NCBI GenBank assembly: GCA_002084875.1
Contig: NBMH01000040.1
Coordinates: 1 to 44,907 of the forward strand
Length of the DNA: 44,907 bases
Reading direction: 5' to 3'
Origin: Anaerolineaceae bacterium 4572_78
GTDB taxonomy: Bacteria; Chloroflexota; Anaerolineae; 4572-78
Shown here: positions 8,481-16,756 of the stretch, piece by piece
How positions within the stretch are numbered: position 1 is the stretch's first letter
Layout of the letters: each line of letters opens with the position of its first letter
Notes under the pieces: model-generated
What the model was told of the DNA's origin: nothing
Databases searched by the model: none
The model's input: only the letters and a program-made list of their open reading frames with translations
Program-made: the position numbers and the translations under genes

Positions 8481-8658
8481 CGTCTGATGTGAAATTAAAT
8501 ACTAGCGTAAATGTACGAAATGAGGTAGAATAAAGACATCAATAACCAAATTAAGAGGAAAAAGATGTCAACAAAGTCGGAAATCACGGATACGGATTTT
8601 GGTATTGATATTTTGACTTATACTATCAATCCTTAGTTTCTTATTTTCACATCGGACG
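8481..8658. mobile_element. 178-bp MITE-like element with 14-bp terminal inverted repeats and TA flanks
   Basis: The left end CGTCTGATGTGAAA (8481-8494) and the right end TTTCACATCGGACG (8645-8658) are inverted repeats with one mismatch, directly flanked by TA on both sides (8479-8480, 8659-8660). TA duplication is typical of IS630/Tc1-mariner-type insertion. Inside is a 23-codon plus-strand frame (8565-8636, MSTKSEITDTDFGIDILTYT...) with a good AAGAGGAAAAAG ribosome site. It could be the remnant start of a transposase or chance. The right flank TACAATG aligns with TATAATG of the first phosphatase copy, so the element ends inside the -10 box of the second copy. Confidence 0.6.
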
Positions 8659-8717
8659 TACAATGTTTTCGTGTTTACTCAACAATTTATCATGAAAAAT
8701 TAAGACATAGGAGAAAA

Positions 8718-9344
8718 ATGATGAAACTTTATCTGATTCGGCATGGGGAAAGTTATGTCAACTTACCTGACTGGCAAAAAGGTTACATTGATGTGGGATT
8801 AACCGAACTCGGTCACCAGCAAGCACATGCTTTAGCAAAATGGTTGCCAAGTCATATTCCTACTATTGACATGCTATACACCAGTACCATGAAACGGGCA
8901 CAAGAAACTGCTTCCTATATCGCCAAGACTTATGACCAACCTATTCATGAAGATGACCGATTACGTGAAGCGGGCAACAACCGTTCAGACCATACTCCAT
9001 GGGCTAGCGAAGATTTACCTCACGAGGTTGCTGATTTTTGGGCATCAGAACGGCCGTTTTCATTATTTATTTTGCAAGAACATAGTGAAACATGGATGCA
9101 CTTTCGTACTCGTGTGGGATTATTTATCGAAGACATGGTGGAGAATTACCGAGATAAAATTGTTGTCGCAGTTTGTCATGGTGGGGTCGTGACTGCTGCC
9201 TTTGACCATGTTTTCAATGTTGGTGCCTGGCAACAATGTGATATACGGAATCACAATACAGGCATCACCCACTTTGAATATGTAAACCTTCCTAACCGCG
9301 AAAAATGGTGGTTACACTACCATAATCGGGTTGAACACTTGTGA
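8718..9344 (+). CDS. Histidine phosphatase superfamily protein (GpmB/CobC-like)
   Basis: This is an intact 208-residue member of the phosphoglycerate-mutase-like histidine phosphatases. The N-terminal LIRHGES motif gives the phospho-accepting His (residue about 9). The second catalytic His is in VAVCHGGVV (about residue 155), and an Arg/Glu-containing middle segment (STMKRAQETA, DDRLRE) completes the pocket. The family removes phosphate from small metabolites, and the substrate cannot be told from sequence. The start is the first of two adjacent ATGs after ATAGGAG. A truncated duplicate lies 1.2 kb upstream. The -10 region of this copy (TACAAT, 8659-8664) abuts a MITE-like element, so its transcription may differ from the ancestral state. 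Confidence 0.85.
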   Translation: MMKLYLIRHGESYVNLPDWQKGYIDVGLTELGHQQAHALAKWLPSHIPTIDMLYTSTMKRAQETASYIAKTYDQPIHEDDRLREAGNNRSDHTPWASEDLPHEVADFWASERPFSLFILQEHSETWMHFRTRVGLFIEDMVENYRDKIVVAVCHGGVVTAAFDHVFNVGAWQQCDIRNHNTGITHFEYVNLPNREKWWLHYHNRVEHL

Positions 9345-9391
9345 TGATTATTCACTCTCACTTCATTACTCAGGGCGACTCAATGCTAGTT

Positions 9392-9419
9392 GTAGGGGCG
9401 TACGGCCGTACGCCCCTAC
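9392..9419. repeat. Perfect 28-bp palindrome (GTAGGGGCGTACGG arms)
   Basis: GTAGGGGCGTACGG is followed directly by its complement. The preceding CAATGCTAGTTGTA also occurs before a related TACGGCCGTACG sequence near 38214-38240, so this is a dispersed palindromic repeat and not a gene-specific operator. Confidence 0.75.
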
Positions 9420-9474
9420 TATTCAGGGCTTGGGATATTTTTCGATATGATTTTCAATCACGTGGTTGCAAACT

Positions 9475-9585
9475 GGAGCGAAAAAGCTTGCTTTTTCATG
9501 TCAAAGCAAGCTTTGACCCTCCAATTTATCTTGTCAAAAAATGACATTGAACAGCCCTGTGGGGGAGGGGTTAGGGGTGAGGGAC
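9475..9585. repeat. Dispersed repeat module A plus G-rich repeat
   Basis: 9475-9522 has GGAGCG, AAAAAGCTTGCTTTTTCATG and a TCAAAGCAAGCTTTGA arm ending in CCTCC. It is a variant of the GGAGCGTCAAAGC repeat found at 22710, 23226, 32181, 35230 and 38306, here with the two inner hairpins swapped. 9555-9585 is a GTGGGGGAGGGG / TTAGGGGTGAGGG tract that recurs near 22855 and 23057. No gene was supported in 9345-9591. Confidence 0.7.
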
Positions 9586-9591
9586 AAAAAC

Positions 9592-10926
9592 TTAAGGCAA
9601 AGTCTCTAAAGCTATGATTGCATCTGTAAAACTTGGGTTGGATTCTACAGCATGCTGAAACTCTAAATTTGCCATGTCTACATCACTCAAACCAAGATAG
9701 GCATAACCTCGTTGTAAATGAATTTCCTCGATTGAACCTGTCACTTCAAGAATAGGGGTCGTTATATCTAAAATTTGTTGATGTTCATCTGCCTCGTTCA
9801 ATACATAAAGATGATTAAAATGATACCACCAAAAAAGGTCATGCATTGGAAAAGTAAGTGAACGCTCATAAGCTTTCAGGGCTAACTCATCATCATGAAG
9901 AAAAAAGTAACCTTCCCCTAAATTATAAAAGGCATAGCCATCCCCAATTGTTTGTGTTTCGGCAAAGGATTGAGCAAGGAAATGTTGATAGTTTGCTGTA
10001 ACCTGCCAATTATTTCCCAAAATTTGCCTCACTTGCCTAGTTTGTTCTTGACGATAAACGGGGATGTATCCTCTCTGAAATGGTCGCCACCAAGCATCAA
10101 AGTCTTCTTCGCCTATCACCAAGCGAGGTCCGTCGTAAGAGTCATTGGTATAAAGAATACCCTGTTCACTGTCATAACCTCGCACCACACGATAATGTCC
10201 AACCAATTCATCATTCCGTTCTAGCCATTGATGAACAATTACTGGTATATCATTCGCCACTAGATGTTTAATAATTAAAATATTTCCATTCAAACGGTAA
10301 ACACTTTCCAAACCAATTGAGGGAAAATAATCGACCAATTCGGATGGAGATACATTTTTATCACCTGGTCGCCCTTTAATTACCAATTCCACATCAAGTT
10401 GATTGATGGTCTTGCCAAAGAAACTTGCTGCCGCAGCCACAGCCACAGGACCACAATTATTCAAACTCTGATATTCATGTCTCATCGGCTCAAGATATGC
10501 TCGATTGGGCGGCGGCGGAAGTGGGGTTGGAGTGGTTGATGGTGTCGGTGTTGGAGTAATGGTTGGAGTACTAGAGGAAGTTGGAGATAATGTCGCTGTT
10601 GGCGTTTGAGTAGGAGTGTCTGTGGGCGGAGCAGCAAACACAACATTCGTAAGCGGAGTTACTAATGTCACAGCTATTGATGTTGGGGTTGACAAGATAG
10701 AACTGCTATCATCCTGAAAAAAGAATGACCATGCAGAGGAGACTACTACTCCAATTAAACTTACTATTCCACACACTGCAATACTCATTATTATTATTTT
10801 TAACGAACTTTGTTTCTTCAATAAAAACCTTCTAAATTGTTTAATTTGCATGAACACTATTTTACGCAATATATCTACTTTTGACAAAAAGTGATGCAGT
10901 AATGAGTGTATTGTTAAGTTTGACAT
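9592..10926 (-). CDS. Exported C39-like cysteine peptidase with TPR-like C-terminus
   Basis: An N-terminal cytoplasmic stretch is followed by one transmembrane segment (about residues 45-70). A Thr/Pro/Ser linker (about 95-140) comes next and then a peptidase C39-like domain. Its catalytic Cys is C158 in LNNCGPVAVAAAA, with His 244 in VGHYRVVRGYD and a polar residue in YTNDSYDGP. C39-like proteins cleave peptides, often at leader sites, or act as inactive peptide-binding folds; here it would face the outside of the membrane. The last about 130 residues look helical and TPR-like (AFYNLGEGYFFLHDDELALKAY). I prefer the start at 10926 (MSNL), because AGGAA lies 9 nt upstream, over the ATG three codons earlier. 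It is divergent from the plus-strand glycan cluster. Confidence 0.75.
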   Translation of the reverse strand: MSNLTIHSLLHHFLSKVDILRKIVFMQIKQFRRFLLKKQSSLKIIIMSIAVCGIVSLIGVVVSSAWSFFFQDDSSSILSTPTSIAVTLVTPLTNVVFAAPPTDTPTQTPTATLSPTSSSTPTITPTPTPSTTPTPLPPPPNRAYLEPMRHEYQSLNNCGPVAVAAAASFFGKTINQLDVELVIKGRPGDKNVSPSELVDYFPSIGLESVYRLNGNILIIKHLVANDIPVIVHQWLERNDELVGHYRVVRGYDSEQGILYTNDSYDGPRLVIGEEDFDAWWRPFQRGYIPVYRQEQTRQVRQILGNNWQVTANYQHFLAQSFAETQTIGDGYAFYNLGEGYFFLHDDELALKAYERSLTFPMHDLFWWYHFNHLYVLNEADEHQQILDITTPILEVTGSIEEIHLQRGYAYLGLSDVDMANLEFQHAVESNPSFTDAIIALETLP

Positions 10927-11005
10927 AAATATCATTTCCTGCTAAACTACAGTTTGATAACTGAATATAGGTGGTTCTAGTCAGTAACCGTTGATTAGGT
11001 AAAAT

Positions 11006-11035
11006 GCCCAACGCCTTTAGGCTTGGGTAGCTCAC
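11006..11035 (+). mobile_element. Solitary IS200/IS605-like right-end hairpin
   Basis: A 30-nt sequence containing CCCAACGCCTTTAGGCTTGGG folds as an imperfect hairpin (CCCAA-GCC / GGC-TTGGG). It matches, 29 of 30, the sequence directly behind the tnpB remnant at 44532-44561. Similarity ends sharply after CTCAC. No transposase gene or matching left end was seen nearby, so this is a relic end or an orphan omega-RNA-like locus. It sits 10 bp before the next start codon. Confidence 0.6.
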
Positions 11036-11045
11036 GAATTAGATT

Positions 11046-12632
11046 ATGACCATTACTTACCTTTTTTCAACTATTACACCATCAGTAGAAGATACTAAAC
11101 AGGTGATTCATTCGCCTATTGGGAAAAGTGTTGTGTTGTTTGGTACTCCAAAGATTATCCAAGACTTTGATAATCCTGAACCATCTATTCATGCATTTTT
11201 TGACCACTATGCCCCCTTTACTGATGATGTTTACGGCGAACTCATCCTAATTTTTGCAGTTGGTAACAGTGAACATATTTTGCAATATCAAGGGCATGAC
11301 TATTGGGACATGTCCGTTGAATGGGCACGGTATATTGGTGTAGAAGGACAATTTGACCATGCCATTTTTTCCGATGATATATTGACCTATCAACACATCC
11401 ATGACATTGTGCTTGCATTTAAATCCGAAGCCCAACAACGTGGCATTAATTTCAAAATATTCGACCAAATTGACCAAGCGTATGAATTTTGCTTGACCAA
11501 TTTCAAAGGGGTACGACATCCCGAAAGCATGCAACCAGACATGCCATGGACAGAGTTTGGCGGCTATGAAATCATGGCATCTCTCAACGCCGACTATTTT
11601 CATTATGCTACCGCCCCGCATGGGATTGAACAGGATAAAAATGCAGGTGACTTTTTAGCTGAACAAACAGCGGCTTATGTCCATGATTTGGAATTTGATG
11701 GTATCCTCTATGGCAATCAACTAGGAACACGTGGACATTGGCATGCTGATGGTGGACCTGGTTTTTCTGAAACCGAAGGTAATGCCATTTTGCATTTCTT
11801 CCAGCATAGCAAAGAGATGCTTGGTGATAAAGACCTCATGTGGTTCGACTCATACAACGAATTGACGATTGAACATGCTCGCTACAGCGTTCCTAGCGAG
11901 GCATATCAATACTTGGACTATCTCATGGTAAGCGGATTTTGTACCATTACCACGCCTGAACGATACATGGCGAATATAAATAGCAAAATCCCCTTGCGAA
12001 ATGTAACTCGTATCTTGGCAACGCTGGACTATGTAGACCCATGGTACACCTACAACTCCAAAGATATTTACGCTTATGAGTCGGTTCAATTAGAGGATAC
12101 TGCTATACACTACTTTGACCGAATGGATGGCTTAGTAATGTTTGCCAACGATGAGCAAGGCAATCTCATTCCTGCCGAAATTATCGAAGATTTTAGTCAT
12201 GACTACGGCAAAAAAGATGATATTCCCATCAATCTTGATTTGGTTTTGACGGATGCACAGCTGATACCGACAATGCGTGTTTTGGGTTATAGCACCCGCT
12301 TATTGCCTGGCTCACATATCTTCAAATTGACGCTTTATTTTGAGGCATTGACCGATATAGATGTAGATTATTATTTGTGGCTACATGGTTATCCACGCGA
12401 CAAAACCACCTTACCATCAGATACCGATTTTATGATATGGGACCATTTAACCAACATACCAACATCGCAATGGCAAGTAGGTCATATCTATCGTGATGCT
12501 TATGTCATTACTGATGTATCGGGTGATTATCGCTTGATTTTTGGTTTTTGGTATCCACATGATGGTAGCTATCTCCACCAAAACGATAACCAGGCAAGTG
12601 ATATTGATTTGGGATGGCATAAGGTTAATTAA
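11046..12632 (+). CDS. Glycoside-hydrolase-like hypothetical protein of the glycan cluster
   Basis: I do not recognise a named family. The 528-residue protein has no signal peptide or clear membrane segment. The first about 350 residues show alternating helix/strand character with barrel-like motifs (DGILYGNQLGTRGHWHADGGPG, DLMWFDSYNELTIEHARY, YLMVSGF), resembling TIM-barrel glycosidases. DSYNE could hold an acidic catalytic residue, but this is speculative. The C-terminal about 130 residues (HIFKLTLYFEALTDIDVDYYLWLHGYP) resemble a beta-sandwich found on Chloroflexota glycosyltransferase-linked proteins. The start ATG has no visible ribosome site and lies 10 bp after an IS-like end, so the original upstream region may be lost. 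The stop is 1 nt before the next gene, indicating an operon. Confidence 0.55.
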   Translation: MTITYLFSTITPSVEDTKQVIHSPIGKSVVLFGTPKIIQDFDNPEPSIHAFFDHYAPFTDDVYGELILIFAVGNSEHILQYQGHDYWDMSVEWARYIGVEGQFDHAIFSDDILTYQHIHDIVLAFKSEAQQRGINFKIFDQIDQAYEFCLTNFKGVRHPESMQPDMPWTEFGGYEIMASLNADYFHYATAPHGIEQDKNAGDFLAEQTAAYVHDLEFDGILYGNQLGTRGHWHADGGPGFSETEGNAILHFFQHSKEMLGDKDLMWFDSYNELTIEHARYSVPSEAYQYLDYLMVSGFCTITTPERYMANINSKIPLRNVTRILATLDYVDPWYTYNSKDIYAYESVQLEDTAIHYFDRMDGLVMFANDEQGNLIPAEIIEDFSHDYGKKDDIPINLDLVLTDAQLIPTMRVLGYSTRLLPGSHIFKLTLYFEALTDIDVDYYLWLHGYPRDKTTLPSDTDFMIWDHLTNIPTSQWQVGHIYRDAYVITDVSGDYRLIFGFWYPHDGSYLHQNDNQASDIDLGWHKVN

Positions 12633-12633
12633 C

Positions 12634-15207
12634 ATGACCACTCTATTATTTTGTTTTAGTGCCCTCATCATGTTCGTCATCATGTGGCATACTTGGCAAC
12701 AAACTGAGACAGATTGGTTAGAATCAACATTCGTTTCCACAGTCAGCCTCATTGTTTTAATCGGCTGGATAAGTACCATCTTAGCCTCTTTTGGCATCTT
12801 TTCACTTGGTGCTTTAGCAGTTATTGTTTTATTGTTGGCATGTGGACTATTTTACTGGTTGCATCCCATCCAAAAACCAACATTTTTCTTGCCTATCAAT
12901 TGGCAGGAATATGCCTTGATTATTCTCATGCTAGGTTGTAGCTTCATTTACTTCAGACCGCATGAGTACATCTTGGGAGGAATTGACCCAGGAGTGTATG
13001 TCAATATTGGGGCAACCATAGCCCAAACGGGACAACTTACCACCGAAAGCGATTGGGTACAACTACTAAGCGACTACCATTCAGTCACGTTGCGTGAACA
13101 ACTCCCCGTGAATAAGACTCGATATTTACAACTAATGGGCTGGTACATTGATGATGCTATCCCTTCACGGATAATCCCTCAATTTTTTCCATTTCATCCA
13201 ACATTGATTGCTATTGGAATTAGTTTAGCTGGATTATATGGGGGATTATTGGTAACATCACTATGGGGTATTTTAGATATTGCCGCCGTTTATTTTCTAA
13301 CTCGCCACATGTTTGACAAAAATACAGCATTGTTGGCATCATTCCTACTTGCCATCACACCCACACATATATTTTTCTCACGTTATCCAACCGCAGAACC
13401 TCTGACATTACTACTCGTTTTTTCTAGTTTATTGGCATTTCAACACTTGTGGGATAAATCATCTACCATTCCAATTTGGGGAATATTCGGAGGGGCTACA
13501 CTCGGAGCCGCTTTCCTAACTCGGATTGATTTACCCGTCGTATTAATTTTAGTTGCATTGGCACTAGGCATACGCTGGTGGCAAGGAGAATGGTCACGGG
13601 GATGGACATGGTACGTCATCACATTAGTACTTTTTCTAATCCATGCCAGTTTATCTATATGGTTCATAAACTATCCTTATTTTTGGAACACTTACAATAT
13701 TGTGTGGTGGACAGTAAGTCGCTTATTCGGTAGTAATATTTTCCTTAGTGTGGGCATAATTATACTACTTGGCATGGTGATAGCATTTCTATTGCGAGGA
13801 AAATATCAGCTAATCCAAAATAGGTTGACATACATTTTCAGTTCTTCATACCTTCGATGGCTAATCATTATTTTCATCATTTTATTGAGTGCTTACGCCT
13901 ATTTTCTACGCCCGATATTCAATCCACCCTACTCGTATCAAAATTGGCCCGCAGGGAGTGAGGTCATGGTTTTGCATGGCTTAAACTGGGTGCGAATTGG
14001 CTGGTATATTACACCACTTGGGTTACTTTTGACTACGTTAGGTTTGGGGCGAATTATCTACAAAGAGTCATTGTATCAACTAGGTTTTTTCTTAAGTGTG
14101 GGTATCCTAACCACAATTCAATATGTCTATCATAGTTTTATTCCTTCATCTCATATTTATATGATGCGGCGTTACGTACCGATTATCCTCCCTATGCTGA
14201 TGATTTATATTGCGGTGGCGATTATGACCGTATTCCCAAACGCAAAGTACATTGTTTCCACACTTAAAATGAAAATTGGGCTAAGACAGATTTTTGGTGT
14301 ATTATTGATACTGTTTTTGAGTGGTGGTTTGATGTATCAATCACATGTTTTCATGTTTCATCAAGATTATCATGGGGCAGTTGAACAGATGACCAACTTA
14401 AATTCTCGTCTTAAACAACATGCCATTATCCTTATCAACGAACCACCTGAACATGGTTTTGCCGATTTGGTTGGGACTACCTTACATTTCACGTTTGGAC
14501 ATCCCATAGCCACTGTTCGACAAACTAATTTGGAAACAATCGAATTTTTACATGCTATGATGGTGTATGCCAAAGAACATAATTTGCCGATTCAATATAT
14601 AACGATTCGACCAATTTCAAAAGTTGTTCAAGAATATCTACAACTCGAGCCTGTAGTGGTAAGTTCGTTAGCATTTCCAATATTGGAAAACACTTATGAC
14701 AAATATCCATCTGAAATTATAACGCATACCTATCACATTGAAGTGTATGATGTGATAAATCCGTTAATTGGTCAAACTGTTTCCGACATGATAAAAGTTG
14801 ATGTTGGATATTTTGATTCGGCATTTATTGAAACAGGTTTTTACGATAGGGAATTTACCCCGAATGACCCAACTATGCGTTGGACAAGCAATAGGGCTGT
14901 TCTCAATGTTCCCATCCGAAATGATGTACCGTTGCTAGTTGACATTCGAGCCAAAATTTATCGTCCATGGATGGTACCGCAAGAAGATGTTCATATTTGG
15001 CTTGATAACCAATATCTTGGTGCTTTTATACCAACGGATACATGGCAAACTTTTTCGTTTGAAGCGGCAAGTACATCAAGCAAAAACATGTCGTCTCTGC
15101 GATTTGAGACGAAAACCTTTAATCCTCATGATTTAGAACTAAGTACGGATAGTCGTGATTTGGGGTTTTTGATTGATTATGTTAAACTCAGGCGTTTGTT
15201 AAAATAA
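12634..15207 (+). CDS. GT39/ArnT-like polytopic membrane glycosyltransferase
   Basis: This 857-residue protein has many hydrophobic segments. The early motif GGIDPGVYVNIGATIAQTG (about residues 110-128) resembles the acidic loop of GT39/GT83-type transferases, which use lipid-linked sugars on the outer face of the membrane. A second pattern, THIFFSRYPTAEPL (about 248), also fits the family. The last about 150 residues form a non-membrane beta-rich domain. The start is ATG 12634, with AAGG 9 nt upstream and only 1 nt after the preceding stop; an earlier start would overlap the upstream gene by 92 nt. It probably glycosylates an envelope polymer or protein; the acceptor is unknown. Confidence 0.75.
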   Translation: MTTLLFCFSALIMFVIMWHTWQQTETDWLESTFVSTVSLIVLIGWISTILASFGIFSLGALAVIVLLLACGLFYWLHPIQKPTFFLPINWQEYALIILMLGCSFIYFRPHEYILGGIDPGVYVNIGATIAQTGQLTTESDWVQLLSDYHSVTLREQLPVNKTRYLQLMGWYIDDAIPSRIIPQFFPFHPTLIAIGISLAGLYGGLLVTSLWGILDIAAVYFLTRHMFDKNTALLASFLLAITPTHIFFSRYPTAEPLTLLLVFSSLLAFQHLWDKSSTIPIWGIFGGATLGAAFLTRIDLPVVLILVALALGIRWWQGEWSRGWTWYVITLVLFLIHASLSIWFINYPYFWNTYNIVWWTVSRLFGSNIFLSVGIIILLGMVIAFLLRGKYQLIQNRLTYIFSSSYLRWLIIIFIILLSAYAYFLRPIFNPPYSYQNWPAGSEVMVLHGLNWVRIGWYITPLGLLLTTLGLGRIIYKESLYQLGFFLSVGILTTIQYVYHSFIPSSHIYMMRRYVPIILPMLMIYIAVAIMTVFPNAKYIVSTLKMKIGLRQIFGVLLILFLSGGLMYQSHVFMFHQDYHGAVEQMTNLNSRLKQHAIILINEPPEHGFADLVGTTLHFTFGHPIATVRQTNLETIEFLHAMMVYAKEHNLPIQYITIRPISKVVQEYLQLEPVVVSSLAFPILENTYDKYPSEIITHTYHIEVYDVINPLIGQTVSDMIKVDVGYFDSAFIETGFYDREFTPNDPTMRWTSNRAVLNVPIRNDVPLLVDIRAKIYRPWMVPQEDVHIWLDNQYLGAFIPTDTWQTFSFEAASTSSKNMSSLRFETKTFNPHDLELSTDSRDLGFLIDYVKLRRLLK

Positions 15208-15223
15208 ATTAGGATACACATTT

Positions 15224-16753
15224 ATGCAAAAAGCATCAATTATAATTTTAAGTTGGAATGGCAAAAAATACCTTACAGCCTGTTTAGATAGTGTGTTTGC
15301 CCAAGATTATTCTGATTTTGAAGTGATTGTAGTGGACAATGCTTCGACGGATAATTCGACAAATATTATCGCCGAGCAGTTTCCACAAGCAATGTTAATT
15401 CGCAATCAAACAAATCTTGGTTTTTCTGGCGGCAACAATGTCGGCATGCGAGCGGCAACGGGCAATATTTTGATATTGATTAATCAAGATACTGTTGTCC
15501 ATAAAGGCTGGTTGCAAGCGTTAGTAGATACCTTGCATGATTCTACCGTCGGCATGGTTGGTTGCAAAATTTACAATCCTGATGGCACCATCCAGCATGC
15601 AGGAGCATACCTGTCGAGTGGGCGTGGGAATGGGCTTCATGTCGGACGGGATGAAAAAGACAACGCCACGTTTGACCAGATGTGCGATGTCGAATATGTG
15701 ACGGGAGCATGCCTTGCACTATCGCGTTCGACCTTGACGGCTGTGGGTTTTTTAGATGAAGGATTCAATCCTGCCTACTATGAAGATGTTGACTGGTGTT
15801 ATCGGGTGAAGCAAGCAGGGTTGCGGGTAGTTTATATTCCCACAGCAAGGCTAACTCATCATGAATCAACTTCATTAAATGTAACAAGCTATGAGCGAAA
15901 AACGGCGACTCAGTATGGACGATTGCGGTTTTTATGTAAGCATAAACCAATTGCTTGGCTCCAAAACACATTTTTAGAGGCTGAAATTGCATGGCTTAAC
16001 AGCTTGGGACGAACAGTTGAAATGATGGCTGTCCGAGAAGCATACTTGCAAATCATTTTTTCCTTGTCTGATATTGTAACCTTTCGGCTCAATACTGCTG
16101 GAGTGGCATTGGGACAAAATCCACAACATGAAGCCGATGTCTTGCTGAACATGCTCTTAAAATTACGGGTTGCATGCCAGCCGACACAATCCCTTGATGC
16201 ATTGCACACGACTTTAGAACATGCGGAAAGCCATGCCATTGGCACAGCACATATCAAGACACAATCAACCAAGCATACAATTTCAGAACCCGAAAATGAT
16301 ACAGATAAAACCGAATCAGATGATACCATTATCGAATTGATGCCCAACGAATTGTGGACAACATTGCATAACACATGGGAAATCAATGAACAACCATTTC
16401 AGTCTGATAAGCCTGTGTTTGGTAAAACGATTGTGGCAATTAGGCAAACATGGAATAGTGTTTCAACCCGTTGGTATGTATTGCCAATTTTGCATCAACA
16501 ACGCCAATTTAATGCTACCGTAACTAATCTGTTGACAGCGTTAGGGTATAATCATGCAAATCTAGCACGCCAACAAAACGACATTCTCCATGAGAAAAAT
16601 GTGATAGCTTTATCTCAGGTGGAAATGATGCATTTAATGGAACAAATACTTGAGGTTGTTGAAGGGCAAAAACGAGATATTGTCCAAAATACACAAGAGA
16701 TTAACACTCTCACTTTAAAAATTATTGAACAAGAAAATCAAGGAATTAATTAA
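15224..16753 (+). CDS. Family 2 glycosyltransferase (rhamnosyltransferase-like) with long C-terminal extension
   Basis: The N-terminal about 260 residues are a GT-A fold GT2 domain. It has SIIILSWNGKKYL, the nucleotide-binding VVDNASTDNS (about 36-45), the acidic LINQDT in the DXD position (about 88), and the acceptor/catalytic NPAYYEDVDWCYR (about 183-195). These proteins transfer a sugar from a nucleotide donor and are typical of O-antigen or exopolysaccharide synthesis. The last about 240 residues are helical and end in a coiled coil (KRDIVQNTQEINTLTLKI), possibly for assembly with partners. It starts 16 nt after the GT39 gene and ends 3 nt before the methyltransferase gene, so one operon is likely. 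Confidence 0.85.
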   Translation: MQKASIIILSWNGKKYLTACLDSVFAQDYSDFEVIVVDNASTDNSTNIIAEQFPQAMLIRNQTNLGFSGGNNVGMRAATGNILILINQDTVVHKGWLQALVDTLHDSTVGMVGCKIYNPDGTIQHAGAYLSSGRGNGLHVGRDEKDNATFDQMCDVEYVTGACLALSRSTLTAVGFLDEGFNPAYYEDVDWCYRVKQAGLRVVYIPTARLTHHESTSLNVTSYERKTATQYGRLRFLCKHKPIAWLQNTFLEAEIAWLNSLGRTVEMMAVREAYLQIIFSLSDIVTFRLNTAGVALGQNPQHEADVLLNMLLKLRVACQPTQSLDALHTTLEHAESHAIGTAHIKTQSTKHTISEPENDTDKTESDDTIIELMPNELWTTLHNTWEINEQPFQSDKPVFGKTIVAIRQTWNSVSTRWYVLPILHQQRQFNATVTNLLTALGYNHANLARQQNDILHEKNVIALSQVEMMHLMEQILEVVEGQKRDIVQNTQEINTLTLKIIEQENQGIN

Positions 16754-16756
16754 AGC

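Noticed and set aside
9341..9544. 67-codon plus-strand frame after the phosphatase
   Set aside because: It overlaps the phosphatase end and then runs through the 28-bp palindrome and module A; composition is dictated by repeats and there is no ribosome site.
12541..12633. Upstream extension of the GT39-like protein
   Set aside because: It overlaps the preceding gene by 92 nt; the ATG at 12634 with AAGG and a hydrophobic N-terminus is the better start.
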